From: an uncultured Hoeflea sp. | Lineage (GTDB): Bacteria > Pseudomonadota > Alphaproteobacteria > Rhizobiales > Rhizobiaceae | Direction of reading: 5' to 3' | Length of the DNA: 64,000 nt | Assembly: GCF_947501405.1 (NCBI RefSeq) | Contig: NZ_CANMVK010000001.1 | Coordinates: 558,001-622,000 of the forward strand | Part shown: in pieces, positions 55,814 through 64,000 of the stretch | Position numbering within the stretch: the stretch's first letter is position 1 | How the letters are laid out: each line of letters opens with the position of its first letter | Notes under the pieces: model-generated | What the model was told of the DNA's origin: nothing | Seen by the model: only the letters and a program-made list of their open reading frames with translations | Database searches by the model: none | Translations under genes and position numbers: made by a program

Positions 55814-56677
55814 ATGACACGCGCCTACCTTCCGGAACTGCCGGGGCTGATGATCGAGGAGCAAGTTCGCGCAGCACTTCAAGAGGACCTCGGACGCGCC
55901 GGAGACATCACCTCCAACGCCACCATCGGCCCCGATATGGGCGCAAAGGCTCAGATGAACAGCCGGGAGGCGGGCGTGATCGCCGGACTGCCGCTGGCCG
56001 CGGCGGCGTTCCGCCTGATCGACCCGGCGATCAAATTCGAAGCTCTGGTTGAGGATGGCGCGCGGGTGGAACCGGGCGCGATGATTGCCCGCATTTCCGG
56101 CCCGGCGAGGGGGTTGCTGTCGGCCGAGCGGGTGGCGCTCAATTATCTCATGCACCTTTCGGGAATTGCCACCCACACAGCACGGTTCGCCGAACGAATC
56201 GCCCATACCAAGGCGCGCGTCACCTGCACCCGCAAGACCATTCCCGGCCTGCGCGCGGTGGAGAAATACGCCGTGCGCTGCGGTGGCGGGTCGTCGCACC
56301 GGTACGGGCTCGACGACGCGATCCTAATCAAGGACAACCACATCGCCGTCGCGGGCGGTGTGGCCGAGGCTTTGCGCGCCGCCAGGGCCTTTGCCGGACA
56401 TCTGGTCAAGGTCGAGATCGAGGTCGACACGCTCGAGCAGTTTGAAATTGTGCTCGCCGAGGGTGCGGATGTGTGCCTGCTCGACAATATGGGCCCCGAC
56501 ACGCTTCGCCAGGCGGTGGCGGTGAATCAGGGCCGAATAACGCTCGAAGCCTCCGGCAACGTCGATCTCAATACCATCGGTGCGATTGCCGAAACCGGCG
56601 TTGACTTCATCTCGACCTCGAAGATCACCATGGCCGCGCCGACACTGGACATTGGACTGGATATGGCAATCGGTTGA
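55814..56677 (+). CDS. nadC: Nicotinate-nucleotide pyrophosphorylase (quinolinate phosphoribosyltransferase)
   Basis: Turns quinolinate and PRPP into nicotinate mononucleotide; 287 residues. The substrate-binding Arg/His/Lys lie in [18 protein letters not shown] and [25 protein letters not shown] and [13 protein letters not shown] complete the barrel. Three bases after nadB; last gene of the operon. Confidence 0.97.
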   Translation: MTRAYLPELPGLMIEEQVRAALQEDLGRAGDITSNATIGPDMGAKAQMNSREAGVIAGLPLAAAAFRLIDPAIKFEALVEDGARVEPGAMIARISGPARGLLSAERVALNYLMHLSGIATHTARFAERIAHTKARVTCTRKTIPGLRAVEKYAVRCGGGSSHRYGLDDAILIKDNHIAVAGGVAEALRAARAFAGHLVKVEIEVDTLEQFEIVLAEGADVCLLDNMGPDTLRQAVAVNQGRITLEASGNVDLNTIGAIAETGVDFISTSKITMAAPTLDIGLDMAIG

Positions 56678-56765
56678 CGGCGCGACGGATTCCGGGCGCG
56701 ACTGAAGCCACGCATGCCCTAGAAGATCGGTAAGCCCATCGATCGCTTCACGGGTGCGAGTTCGA

Positions 56766-57143
56766 TCAAGATTCTCCAGTTAGGTCTTCAGCCAGCATGA
56801 GCGCGTTGCCGTCGGGATCGTAGAAGGTCGCGGTCTTGACCATGCCCTCAATCACCTCGGTGTCACCGTCAAATCTGACATTTGCCTGTTCCAGCTTTGC
56901 GCGCCCGCTGTCGAGATCAGCAATGCCGAACACCGGGACACAATTGCCTGGCGCCGGGCGTGCTTGCTCGCCCAGACCGATGGTGACACCGGGCGTTTTC
57001 GTCTGAAGCTCGGACCAGCCAGCCTCGTCGGCGTGATAGGCTGTCTCAAAGCCGAGCATCTCCTGATACCAGGCGGCGCTGGCGTGGCGGTCGGTCACCG
57101 TCAACGCAATGGTGATGGTGTTGTCCAATGAAATGAGCGACAT
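56766..57143 (-). CDS. VOC/glyoxalase-fold protein
   Basis: Protein of 125 residues with two beta-alpha-beta-beta-beta modules: TITIALTVTDRHASAAWYQE opens the first, and FYDPDGNALMLAE closes the second with the usual metal-site Glu. Possible roles include lyase, dioxygenase or antibiotic-binding activity; the substrate is unknown. GGGGAA precedes its ATG. It is divergent from an HxlR-like regulator, which probably controls it. Confidence 0.88.
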   Translation of the reverse strand: MSLISLDNTITIALTVTDRHASAAWYQEMLGFETAYHADEAGWSELQTKTPGVTIGLGEQARPAPGNCVPVFGIADLDSGRAKLEQANVRFDGDTEVIEGMVKTATFYDPDGNALMLAEDLTGES

Positions 57144-57161
57144 GGTATTCCCCTATTTCTC

Positions 57162-57182
57162 AAAATATACTAACTATATTTT
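57162..57182. promoter_or_regulatory. Palindrome abutting the HxlR-like start codon
   Basis: AAAATATA and TATATTTT form a perfect 8-base inverted repeat around CTAAC in the 39-base gap between the divergent VOC and HxlR-like genes. It ends at the base before ATG 57183. It is probably the regulator's own binding site and shared operator. Confidence 0.65.
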
Positions 57183-57731
57183 ATGGACATAAAAATCCTT
57201 GTCAACGTCACCTCAAGGGCATGGTCGCTTCCCATCCTCTCGCAACTGCATTCAGGGGTTCCGGGTCGGCAGGCGGCATTGCTTTCGGCGACAGGGGCGA
57301 ACCGTACAGCTTTCGCCCAAAGCATGGATCATCTGATCGGGATGGGCCTTGTGGAGCGGAATCCCGGCTATGGCCATCCCTTGCGCCCGGAGTTCCGGTT
57401 GACGCCACCGGGCATCCAGGCCGCCGCGATCGCCGCGCAGGTCCACACTGTTTCAAAGTCTGAGGACCGGACCCTGCTTCGCCGCTCGTGGACCTTGCCC
57501 GTTCTGGTGTCGCTTGATGAGCCCCGTCACTTCAATGACATCAAGAAGATACTGCCCAGCATCACCGACCGTGCGCTGTCGCAATCGTTGCGATCGATGG
57601 AAGACAGGTACTGGGTGTCGCGCAGCGTCAATGCGGCCGCCCGTCCGCCAAGGTCACTCTATCGCACGGTCAACACCGGCGAAGAGATAAGCCGGATCGC
57701 AGCGGCTGAAATGGCCTTTAGCCATTTGTGA
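57183..57731 (+). CDS. HxlR-like regulator with two winged-helix domains
   Basis: DNA-binding protein of 182 residues. Two winged-helix units appear in tandem: RAWSLPILSQL...HLIGMGLVERN (about 12-75) and RSWTLPVLVSL...IKKILPSITDRALSQSL (about 98-165). The second has the HxlR signature W-x-L-P-V-L and I-x-D-R-x-L-S. HxlR proteins are usually one domain and dimerise, so this looks like an internal duplication acting as a pseudo-dimer. There is no ribosome site before the ATG. It is divergent from the VOC gene. Confidence 0.8.
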   Translation: MDIKILVNVTSRAWSLPILSQLHSGVPGRQAALLSATGANRTAFAQSMDHLIGMGLVERNPGYGHPLRPEFRLTPPGIQAAAIAAQVHTVSKSEDRTLLRRSWTLPVLVSLDEPRHFNDIKKILPSITDRALSQSLRSMEDRYWVSRSVNAAARPPRSLYRTVNTGEEISRIAAAEMAFSHL

Positions 57732-57840
57732 TGAAGGCTGCGATGCCCCTTTCTGCGGGAAGTGCTGATCCCGTTCCATCCGTGCTGGCGACGCCAAGCG
57801 GGGTGTGCGTGTGCGGTGGAGGCAGTATGAGTTCGAGGTA

Positions 57841-59625
57841 TCAATCCGGCCGTTTGCCGATCAGGAAATAGGTCATCATCGAACCGCGTCCCTTGATCTC
57901 GATGACACCGCGTTCCTGCAGGACGTAGCTGTCCTTGAGCAGATCATAGGTCGATTGCGTAGTCTGAATGCGGCCGGCTTCGCCGGTCGATTCCATGCGG
58001 CTGGCGATGTTTACCGCGTCGCCCCACAGATCATAGATGAACTTGGTTTTGCCGATCACACCGGCAACCACGACGCCGGTGTTGATGCCTACCCTGAGAC
58101 TTAGATCATAGCCGTTTTCCCGACAGACCGTCTCGGTGGCGTCAATCATCGCCAGCGCCATGTCCGCGACAACCCGCGCATTGTCCCTGGTTCGCAATGG
58201 CAGGCCCGCCGCCGCCATATAGGCATCGCCAATGGTCTTGATCTTCTCCAGTCCAAGCTCGGTTGCCAGATCGTCGAACCGGCTGAACAGCGAGTTGAGG
58301 ATGCCGACAACTTCCGTTGCGTCCATCTTTGCCGACATATCGGTGAATCCGACGATATCGGCAAAGAGGATGGTGACCTCATTGTAGCTTTCGGCGATCG
58401 AATCCGGGCTGGACTTGAGTTGATCGGCAACGGCCTTTGGCAGAATGTTGAGCAGCAGCCCCTCGGCGCGGGCATGTACGCGTTCGAGTTTTTCGTTGCT
58501 GGTTTCGATTTCGCTCAGCATCCAGTTGACCGATTGGCCGAGTTTGGAGAGTTCATCCTTGCCCTGTTCGTTGACGCGGACACTCAGGTCCTTGGTGGTT
58601 CCAATCCGGGAGACTTCACGCTCCAGAGACAGCAAGCGGCGCAGCACAATCCGGTTGAGCAGGAAGAAGACGGCAATCATCAAGATGCCGCCGCCTGCTG
58701 CCATCGCAAGGCGCAGGGAGTTCAGGCTTTCCAGTCCCGCAAGGTAGATTGTTCGCGGTATGGTGGCGGTCGCCAGCAAGACCGGGACGCCGTCGGTGTC
58801 GGGAAACAGCAAATGCCCCTTGATGGTGTTGTCGTCGACATATTCGAGCAATCGCGGCGGAAATCGCAAGGGCGACCCTTTGGCAGGCGTCAGGGCTTCG
58901 AGGGTGGCAATCAATCCGGCAAGCTCTTCGGGAAATCCGTCGGGCCCACGAGCCGTGAAATCGATCGAAAGCTGAGCGCGGGATTCGAGCATCTGTCTTT
59001 TGGCCCGGTCGAGGTATCGCCCCACAACAAGCGTTCCCCGGGATGGCCCGCTGTCATCGCTGCGCAGGATCGGCGACACGCCGGTCAAAAGAACATTGCC
59101 ATCGTCCGATATCAGCCCATAGGCGTGGCTTTCGGAGCTTCGTTCTCCAATCAGCGGGCTGTTCGGCCGCAGATTGGCGAGCAGGCTTTCCGACGCTCTC
59201 ACAGGCCGTTCCGATCTGAGATCGACGCCCACCTGAGAGATCATTTCGCCGTCTTCGGTCAGCATGATCATGAAGTTCGCGCCCAGGCCCAGCAGCGACT
59301 CGGCGTTCACATTGGTGTCGATGAACTCGGGATTTCGATCCTGTGCGAACTCATAGGTGTCGGTCGACAATCCCCAATCCCAGGCCGTGACCGCTTGGTC
59401 TGTCAGGTCGCTTATCAGGATCTGCTGTACGCGAAACAGATCCTTGCGGGCGCTTCGCTCCTCTATCTCCCGATAGGTCTGCAATTGCTGCGACGAGATG
59501 ATCTGGTAGAGCGCAAAGCTTGATAACAGGAGCACAAACCCGACCAAAGCCAGGGTTTTGGTTCGAATGCTCACTTGGTCAGACAGGAGTTTCGGGGCCA
59601 CGGCCTCACGCGCATATCGTTGCAT
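57841..59625 (-). CDS. CHASE4-HAMP class III adenylate cyclase
   Basis: Membrane sensor cyclase of 594 residues: transmembrane helix 1 (about 24-44), a periplasmic CHASE4 domain (about 50-290, with AWDWGLSTDTYEFAQDRN), helix 2 (about 305-325), HAMP (about 328-380) and a catalytic domain (about 400-590). Metal Asps lie in ILFADIVGFTDMS and KTIGDAYMAAAG; the adenine-selecting Lys is in KTIGD, and the transition-state Asn/Arg are in WGDAVNIASRMES. All key residues are present, so it should make cAMP in response to a periplasmic cue. Start 59625 is the longest sensible one; the GGGGG before it is very close. Convergent with the HxlR gene. Confidence 0.92.
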   Translation of the reverse strand: MQRYAREAVAPKLLSDQVSIRTKTLALVGFVLLLSSFALYQIISSQQLQTYREIEERSARKDLFRVQQILISDLTDQAVTAWDWGLSTDTYEFAQDRNPEFIDTNVNAESLLGLGANFMIMLTEDGEMISQVGVDLRSERPVRASESLLANLRPNSPLIGERSSESHAYGLISDDGNVLLTGVSPILRSDDSGPSRGTLVVGRYLDRAKRQMLESRAQLSIDFTARGPDGFPEELAGLIATLEALTPAKGSPLRFPPRLLEYVDDNTIKGHLLFPDTDGVPVLLATATIPRTIYLAGLESLNSLRLAMAAGGGILMIAVFFLLNRIVLRRLLSLEREVSRIGTTKDLSVRVNEQGKDELSKLGQSVNWMLSEIETSNEKLERVHARAEGLLLNILPKAVADQLKSSPDSIAESYNEVTILFADIVGFTDMSAKMDATEVVGILNSLFSRFDDLATELGLEKIKTIGDAYMAAAGLPLRTRDNARVVADMALAMIDATETVCRENGYDLSLRVGINTGVVVAGVIGKTKFIYDLWGDAVNIASRMESTGEAGRIQTTQSTYDLLKDSYVLQERGVIEIKGRGSMMTYFLIGKRPD

Positions 59626-59733
59626 CCCCCTGTCATCAATCCGATCTACAACCTGCTTGAAAAGCGGTGCATATTTGAGGGCATTGCGGTTGAGTTATCA
59701 AGTTTTCATTGGCCGGGTAGCATCCGCCGCCGG

Positions 59734-60744
59734 TTACCCGCGGCCGCCAAGCCGTAAGCCGGGTGCCGGGCGCTCTTCAAGGATTTTGGCGCGGAAGCGG
59801 TAAAGGGCTGCGGGGCGGCCGCCGGTGGCGGCACTGGTGGCTCCGGTGGGCTCGACGAGTTCGGCGCCCTCAACCAGCCGTCGGAAATTCTGCTTGTGCA
59901 GATGCCGGCCGGATATGGCTTCCACCGTCGCCTGCAATTCGGTCAGGGTGAATTCGGGCGGCATCAGCTCGAAGATTACCGGGCGGTATTTGATCTTGGC
60001 TCTGAGCCGCTGCACCGCAGTGGCGGCAATGCGGCGATGGTCGAAGCGCATTGCGAAACCCAGTTGCGCGGACAATCCCGTCGCGGCGACCCGTTGATCG
60101 GCGACGGATTCAGTCAGCAGTCCTGCCTCGTAGAGCAGTTCATAACGATCGAGCACCCGCTCTTCGTCCCAGGGAAAATCATTGAGGCCAAAAGCCAGCC
60201 GGGTGCGCGCGGTGCGGCCGGGTGTGCGCCGGTTTCCCGACGCCTCGGCTGCCCAGGCCTTGAGCCGCGGCAAGATGGAGGCATCGAGCAGGGCGGGGCG
60301 GCCTGCGCGCCAGTCTTCCCAGGGGAAGAGATCGTACCAGTCGCGCCAACGTGCGCCGGTGGCGTGCAGGGCGTCGCGGTTGCCGGCGTCATCTCTGGTC
60401 AGCGCGAGATAGCCGACGGAAACAAGATGCGTTCCTGCATCGCCACCATGGTGCTGGCGGCCGCGGTCGCCGAATGTGTAGAGCTGTTCGACATAGCCCA
60501 GATTGAGTGCCGTCTGGCTTTCCACGCTATGGCGAAGGCTGGCTTCAAAGGTGCGGTGACGCGCCGGATCGAAGGGTCCGAAAGGCAGGCCGTCGGCGCG
60601 GCCCGGACCGGGATTGGCGGGCACGGTGAGAATGCGCGGGCTGCGGTCTGAAACCGCCACGATCGCCGCATTGAGGCCGATGCGCAACGGCGGGATCTTG
60701 TCGGCAATGTCGGTGCGGTCCGGCTCTCGATCCATAGGGGTCAT
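59734..60744 (-). CDS. nadQ: NadQ-like NAD-biosynthesis regulator
   Basis: Protein of 336 residues with an N-terminal Nudix-like domain (about 18-190; LNAAIVAVSDRSPRIL, DWYDLFPWEDWR) that lacks a catalytic Nudix box, and a C-terminal winged helix (about 215-330; FELMPPEFTLTELQATVEAI, HKQNFRRLVEGAELVEPTG). This is the architecture I associate with NadQ (COG4111), the alphaproteobacterial repressor of nadABC. A matching palindrome is in front of nadA in this window. The start overlaps the phosphatase stop (ATGA); ATG 60735 is an alternative. Last gene of a four-gene operon. Confidence 0.82.
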   Translation of the reverse strand: MTPMDREPDRTDIADKIPPLRIGLNAAIVAVSDRSPRILTVPANPGPGRADGLPFGPFDPARHRTFEASLRHSVESQTALNLGYVEQLYTFGDRGRQHHGGDAGTHLVSVGYLALTRDDAGNRDALHATGARWRDWYDLFPWEDWRAGRPALLDASILPRLKAWAAEASGNRRTPGRTARTRLAFGLNDFPWDEERVLDRYELLYEAGLLTESVADQRVAATGLSAQLGFAMRFDHRRIAATAVQRLRAKIKYRPVIFELMPPEFTLTELQATVEAISGRHLHKQNFRRLVEGAELVEPTGATSAATGGRPAALYRFRAKILEERPAPGLRLGGRG

Positions 60745-61304
60745 GGCCTCCGTGAGGGGGCGCCGGGGCTGGCTGCGGGGACCGCGTCACCGGGCCGGAT
60801 GCCGAGGCAGAAGCGGCTGCCCTCATAGGCCTCTGCGCCGCGGCCGATGCCGCGCACCGCGCGTTTGAGCCGTCCGCCGCGATCAAGCAAGGCATCGCCA
60901 ATCTCGATCAGGCGGGGATTGGGCGTGACATAGGGGGACGCCATCCGAAGCCGCTCGGCGAGTTCTATGTCATCCTGATCCGGCGCCAGCGCCAGGGCGG
61001 CGATCGCGGCGCTGGCCGGCGAGCGCGAAATCCCGAGCCAGCAATGGATCAACAGCGGCGCGCTTTGGTCCCAGCTGCGGGCAAATTCGATGATCTTCTC
61101 GACATGGGCCTCGCCCGGAGCAATCAGGCCCTCCCTGACCACCGAGATGTCGTTGACGCCGAGATTGAGATGACGACCCGGATCGATCACCGCCGGGCGA
61201 TGGAAATTCTGGTTTTCCGCCATCAGGCTGATCATTTCGCGGGAGCGGTGCAGCACCGCGCTTTCGGCGATCTGGTCCAGGCGGCAGACGACAATATACG
61301 GCAT
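60741..61304 (-). CDS. Dual-specificity/tyrosine-type protein phosphatase
   Basis: Protein of 187 residues with the cysteine-phosphatase P-loop LIHCWLGISRSPASA (HCx5R, about residues 86-96) and an upstream Asp in LNLGVNDIS that could be the general acid. The C-terminal 40 residues are Gly/Ala/Arg/Pro-rich and probably disordered. The substrate is unknown (phosphoprotein, phosphoinositide or nucleotide). Three-base gap to the HD gene, overlap with nadQ. Confidence 0.88.
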   Translation of the reverse strand: MPYIVVCRLDQIAESAVLHRSREMISLMAENQNFHRPAVIDPGRHLNLGVNDISVVREGLIAPGEAHVEKIIEFARSWDQSAPLLIHCWLGISRSPASAAIAALALAPDQDDIELAERLRMASPYVTPNPRLIEIGDALLDRGGRLKRAVRGIGRGAEAYEGSRFCLGIRPGDAVPAASPGAPSRRP

Positions 61305-61307
61305 TGC

Positions 61308-61922
61308 TCAGCTCTTTCCGCTATGGCGCGAGGATTCGATGGCTTGGAAGCGGGCGAGAAACATCCGCTCCACTTCCATTGCCGGACGCGGCGCAACATC
61401 GATCATATCGCGGCTGACGCCTCGCGGCGTTCCGAAAAAGGTACGGGCCTCCGCATCCTCGAAACCGGCCAGTTCGGTCGCCTCGAAATAGGCGGCGATG
61501 CGGTCGGCGCGCTTGATCAGCGCCTTGGTTGATTTGGGCAGGCTGGCGGGCAGGCCGAAGCGGATGTGGATGGCCGCCTCCAGCCGCGCCTCCACCGCCT
61601 TGTAGCCGCCTCCGACCACGGATTTGAACGGTGAGATCATGTCGCCGATGACATATTCGGGCGCATCATGGAGCAGGGCCAACTGCCTGAGTTCGGCGCT
61701 TGCATTGGTCAAATGACCGATGATCGCCTCGACCAGCAGCGAATGCTGGGCCACCGAAAAAGCATGATCGCCGCGGGTCTGGCCATTCCAGCGCGCCACC
61801 CGTGCCAGCCCCTGTGCAATATCGGTAATCTCGACATCGAGCGGCGAGGGATCGAGCAGATCGAGCCTGCGGCCGGAAAGCATGCGCTGCCAAGCCCTGG
61901 GGCTGCGGTTGGCGGGCGGCAT
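61308..61922 (-). CDS. HD-domain hydrolase (YfbR-like)
   Basis: Protein of 204 residues with HD-domain metal ligands in HAFSVAQHSLLVEAI, LLHDAPEYVIGD and IKRADRIAAYFE. E. coli YfbR is a 5'-deoxynucleotidase of this group; the H..HD..D set is intact here. Its place in an operon with nadQ could mean nucleotide housekeeping, but the substrate is not shown by the sequence. Confidence 0.88.
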   Translation of the reverse strand: MPPANRSPRAWQRMLSGRRLDLLDPSPLDVEITDIAQGLARVARWNGQTRGDHAFSVAQHSLLVEAIIGHLTNASAELRQLALLHDAPEYVIGDMISPFKSVVGGGYKAVEARLEAAIHIRFGLPASLPKSTKALIKRADRIAAYFEATELAGFEDAEARTFFGTPRGVSRDMIDVAPRPAMEVERMFLARFQAIESSRHSGKS

Positions 61923-61925
61923 CGT

Positions 61926-62777
61926 TCAGTGGCCCGTGCCGGTCTGGTCCTGGCGGGAAAACTCAAGGCCCGTCCAGCCCGGAAACGACAGCGTCACCGG
62001 AACGCCTTCCGCCGACAGCAACAGTTCTTCGTTTATTGCGTCGCCAACCCGGTCGGCCCGGATGATCGCCAGCGATTTTCCGTTGACCACAGTCCCGAGC
62101 GCGCCCACCGGTTTTTCGCCCGCCAGAATTCGGCTTCCTGTATCGGGAAGTGTGGTCTCGGCGCTGACAATAGCAGGCCGCCGCCGCGCGGTGCCGCGAT
62201 GGTGCATGCGCGAGACCACCTCCTGGCCGACATAGCAGCCCTTGCGGAAATCCACACCGCCATTCAGGTCCATCAGCACATCATGGGGAAAGGCGTCCGA
62301 AAGCGCAAAATCAGCGCCGGATTCGACCACGCCGAAATCGATGCGCGCCATATCCCACGCGGTCCGATCGGCATCGAGGTCGGCCCCGCTGCCATAAAAC
62401 CGCCAGGCGCTGGCCTCTTTAGGGAAGCGTGCGTCATGGAGTGCGCCCTTTGGCATTTGTCCGCCCCATCCGGCGACAATTGGACGATCACCATCGCTTG
62501 TGAAGGTGACGGCGGCGCGCAGCTTGTAAAGAGTCAATCGCTTGGTGAGAGCCTCGAGGAGCTCGGTCCGTACATCAAGATAAAATCCGCCTTCTGGCGC
62601 ATGCGAGATCAGAAAATCAAACAGGATCTTGCCTTGCGGGGTCAGGAGCGCGCACGGGCGGGCTTCGCCTTCGCCCAGGGTTTCGACATTGGCGGTGATC
62701 AGGTTCTGCAGGAAATGCTCGGCCTCGGCCCCGTCGACATGCACGAGTATCCGGTCATTGAGAATGAGGGCTGGCAC
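61926..62777 (-). CDS. ygfZ: YgfZ/GcvT-fold folate-binding protein
   Basis: Tetrahydrofolate-dependent helper in iron-sulfur enzyme maturation (COG0354); 283 residues. The signature KGCYVGQEVVSRMHHRG with its reactive Cys is intact, as are PALILNDRILVHVDG and LLTPQGKILFDFLI. GTG 62777 has GGAG nine bases upstream and matches the family start; a longer frame from ATG 62918 adds 47 unrelated residues. First gene of ygfZ-HD-phosphatase-nadQ. Confidence 0.92.
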   Translation of the reverse strand: MPALILNDRILVHVDGAEAEHFLQNLITANVETLGEGEARPCALLTPQGKILFDFLISHAPEGGFYLDVRTELLEALTKRLTLYKLRAAVTFTSDGDRPIVAGWGGQMPKGALHDARFPKEASAWRFYGSGADLDADRTAWDMARIDFGVVESGADFALSDAFPHDVLMDLNGGVDFRKGCYVGQEVVSRMHHRGTARRRPAIVSAETTLPDTGSRILAGEKPVGALGTVVNGKSLAIIRADRVGDAINEELLLSAEGVPVTLSFPGWTGLEFSRQDQTGTGH

Positions 62778-62890
62778 TGGGCGGTACTCCGGCTGGGATT
62801 GCAGGGTAAGGACTGGCTGATAGGTAAGCTCTCGATCCACCGCGGGCAAGGGCGCGGTTTGGCCGCACCGCGTGCATGATCGGGCAGCGG

Positions 62891-63670
62891 CTAGTCGCCG
62901 GCCATGAAAAAACGCCATTCGCCTTCAGGCGAAATGCCCACCCGGTAAAAATTGTAGCCGCCATAGGCGCGCATGTCCTCGACATCGCCTGCGGTGACAA
63001 TGCGCAGCAGGTCGACCTGCTGTGCGGGCGTCAGCCCATCGAGCGGCAGGGCGGCAAGATAGGGCCAGATATAGATCTCGCCCGGTTCGCCCTGATCGAC
63101 ACGGACCACGGCGGTGTTCAGCAGATCGATGAGGATCGCCAGGATTTCCAGACCCTGGCCGTCGCCCGACGTGGCGCGGATATAGTCGACCGGATCGGTG
63201 TCGATGTCGCTCAGCGCCAGTTGCGTGGCCTGGTCGCCGATTCCCAGCAACCCGCGCAGTTGCTCGGGATCGCCTGTGGCTGCGGCCTCGATCATCAATT
63301 CGCGTATGCGCAGCACCGCTTCGGGCAGTGTCGTAAGATCGGTGATCACTTCCACCGAGACCAAAGCTTCGCTTGTTCCTGGATCTTCACCGTCGGTTTC
63401 AGCGTTTGGTCCTGCCTCAGGCATGTCGCGAATCACTGGTCCGGGAGGGGGCAGGCCACCATCGTCCCCGGTCAGCGGGCCTTCGAGCGGCGGCGCTTCG
63501 GATTCAGGCTGGTTCTCAGTCTCTTGTGCCTGAGCAGGCTTGAACTCGCTCAACGCCCAAGCCGGGTTCACGCCGCCAAGCGCGGATACAGCGAGGATAG
63601 TGGTAAGTGCGAAGATGAAGGCAAGGATGGGCCCAAGACCAGACGGGGCGGCGAAATCGCTTGTTGCCAT
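62891..63670 (-). CDS. Conserved envelope protein of unknown function
   Basis: Protein of 259 residues. An N-terminal hydrophobic segment (about 14-40) is a signal peptide or anchor, a Pro/Glu/Gly-rich linker follows (about 50-105), and a folded domain (about 110-259) rich in Leu/Ile/Asp shows no motif I recognise (GLLGIGDQATQLALSDIDTD; YGGYNFYRVGISPEGEWRFF at the end). Start taken at ATG 63670; ATG 63712 would add 14 polar residues. 113 bases separate it from ygfZ. Confidence 0.7.
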   Translation of the reverse strand: MATSDFAAPSGLGPILAFIFALTTILAVSALGGVNPAWALSEFKPAQAQETENQPESEAPPLEGPLTGDDGGLPPPGPVIRDMPEAGPNAETDGEDPGTSEALVSVEVITDLTTLPEAVLRIRELMIEAAATGDPEQLRGLLGIGDQATQLALSDIDTDPVDYIRATSGDGQGLEILAILIDLLNTAVVRVDQGEPGEIYIWPYLAALPLDGLTPAQQVDLLRIVTAGDVEDMRAYGGYNFYRVGISPEGEWRFFMAGD

Positions 63671-63733
63671 CGCGCTGCCGGTTTCATGTCCGAGCCCTTG
63701 GTGCTCTGCCACCTGTCGCCTCGTCTGTTCAGA

Positions 63734-64000
63734 CTATTGAAGGATCCGTTCGGGCGAAAACTCGCCGGCGAGGATGCGTTCGCGAAGCGAATCGACCAGC
63801 GCCTCGGCCTGATCTTCCCCTAGCACCCGCACGGTCTCGCGGATTGCGGTACTGATGGCCGCATCGGCGATGATCTCGGGTTCAATGCCGTCCGCCGTGC
63901 TTTCCGCCCAGGCGTCATGTTGCAGTTCCAGTGCGACTTGCAGCTTCTCCTGGATGATCAGCTCGTCAAGTTCGTCGGGCGTGTGAAGCGTGGTCTGGGT
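63734..64000 (-). CDS. Uncharacterised gene, 3' part only
   Basis: The last 88 codons of a minus-strand gene that continues beyond the window. The visible part is acidic and helical (DELDELIIQEKLQVALELQH; IRETVRVLGEDQAEALVDSL), with no motif I can name. The frame is open to the window edge and its GC pattern is that of coding DNA. It ends 64 bases before the neighbouring envelope-protein gene and may share its transcript. Confidence 0.7.
   Translation of the reverse strand, partial: TQTTLHTPDELDELIIQEKLQVALELQHDAWAESTADGIEPEIIADAAISTAIRETVRVLGEDQAEALVDSLRERILAGEFSPERILQ

Overview
The window (about 60% GC) reads as chromosomal DNA of an alphaproteobacterium of the order Hyphomicrobiales (Rhizobiales). 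Most likely it is a member of the Rhizobiaceae such as Hoeflea, although the genus is an inference. The evidence is the RopA-type rhizobial porins, the rpoZ-rsh-(DUF2062)-acpS-lepB-rnc-era-recO block, a nadABC operon with a NadQ-type operator and a NadQ-like regulator, an alphaproteobacterial PhoB box, and a LabA-like NYN protein of rhizobial type.

Layout. 1-4.8 kb: an alpha-oxoamine-synthase family enzyme, a six-helix membrane histidine kinase and a receiver-GGDEF-EAL protein, all on one strand; the layout resembles alpha-hydroxyketone quorum-sensing loci. 5.0-6.9 kb: a divergent GntR regulator and a DapA-superfamily lyase/aldolase. 7.4-13.1 kb: a TetR repressor with three evenly phased operators, and a divergent operon of membrane-fusion lipoprotein, RND pump and deiodinase-like thioredoxin-fold protein. 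13.5-22.6 kb: a dipeptide/oligopeptide ABC transporter operon ending in an M81 (MlrC-like) peptidase, its RpiR regulator, and a divergent DauA-like D-amino-acid dehydrogenase. 22.6-27.5 kb: an accessory or decaying stretch with an AT-rich orphan lipoprotein, a short inverted-repeat relic, a broken FAH-family gene, tRNA-Ser(GCU) and a solitary tyrosine recombinase. 27.5-30.8 kb: two divergent porin genes whose 5' ends form a perfect 230-bp inverted repeat. 31-34 kb: a BON/OmpA protein, a 32-residue membrane peptide and a membrane-anchored helix-hairpin-helix protein. 34-40 kb: hydrolase, lytic transglycosylase, dapA-smpB, family-5 uracil-DNA glycosylase and a NYN-domain protein. 40.4-48.3 kb: the core rpoZ to recO block. 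48.4-51.8 kb: a PhoX phosphatase behind a Pho box, and an MFS transporter. 52-56.7 kb: nadA-DUF6614-nadB-nadC. 56.8-64 kb: a VOC protein with a divergent HxlR-like regulator, a CHASE4 adenylate cyclase, then the minus-strand operon ygfZ-HD hydrolase-tyrosine phosphatase-nadQ and two uncharacterised genes.

How the genes work together. Several regulator/target pairs can be read directly: TetR with its operators and the RND operon; RpiR with a palindrome between it and dauA-like; the HxlR-like protein with a palindrome abutting its start codon; a PhoB box before phoX; and a 25-bp NadQ-type palindrome before nadA with a nadQ-like gene about 4 kb past nadC. The most unusual features are the oxoamine-synthase/kinase/c-di-GMP module, the deiodinase-like gene translationally coupled to an RND pump, the recently homogenised divergent porin pair beside a recombinase, and the BON-OmpA/micropeptide/HHH operon.

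Start codons were chosen from ribosome-binding sites, family start positions and neighbour spacing. All functional names come from recognising motifs by eye; no database search was run.
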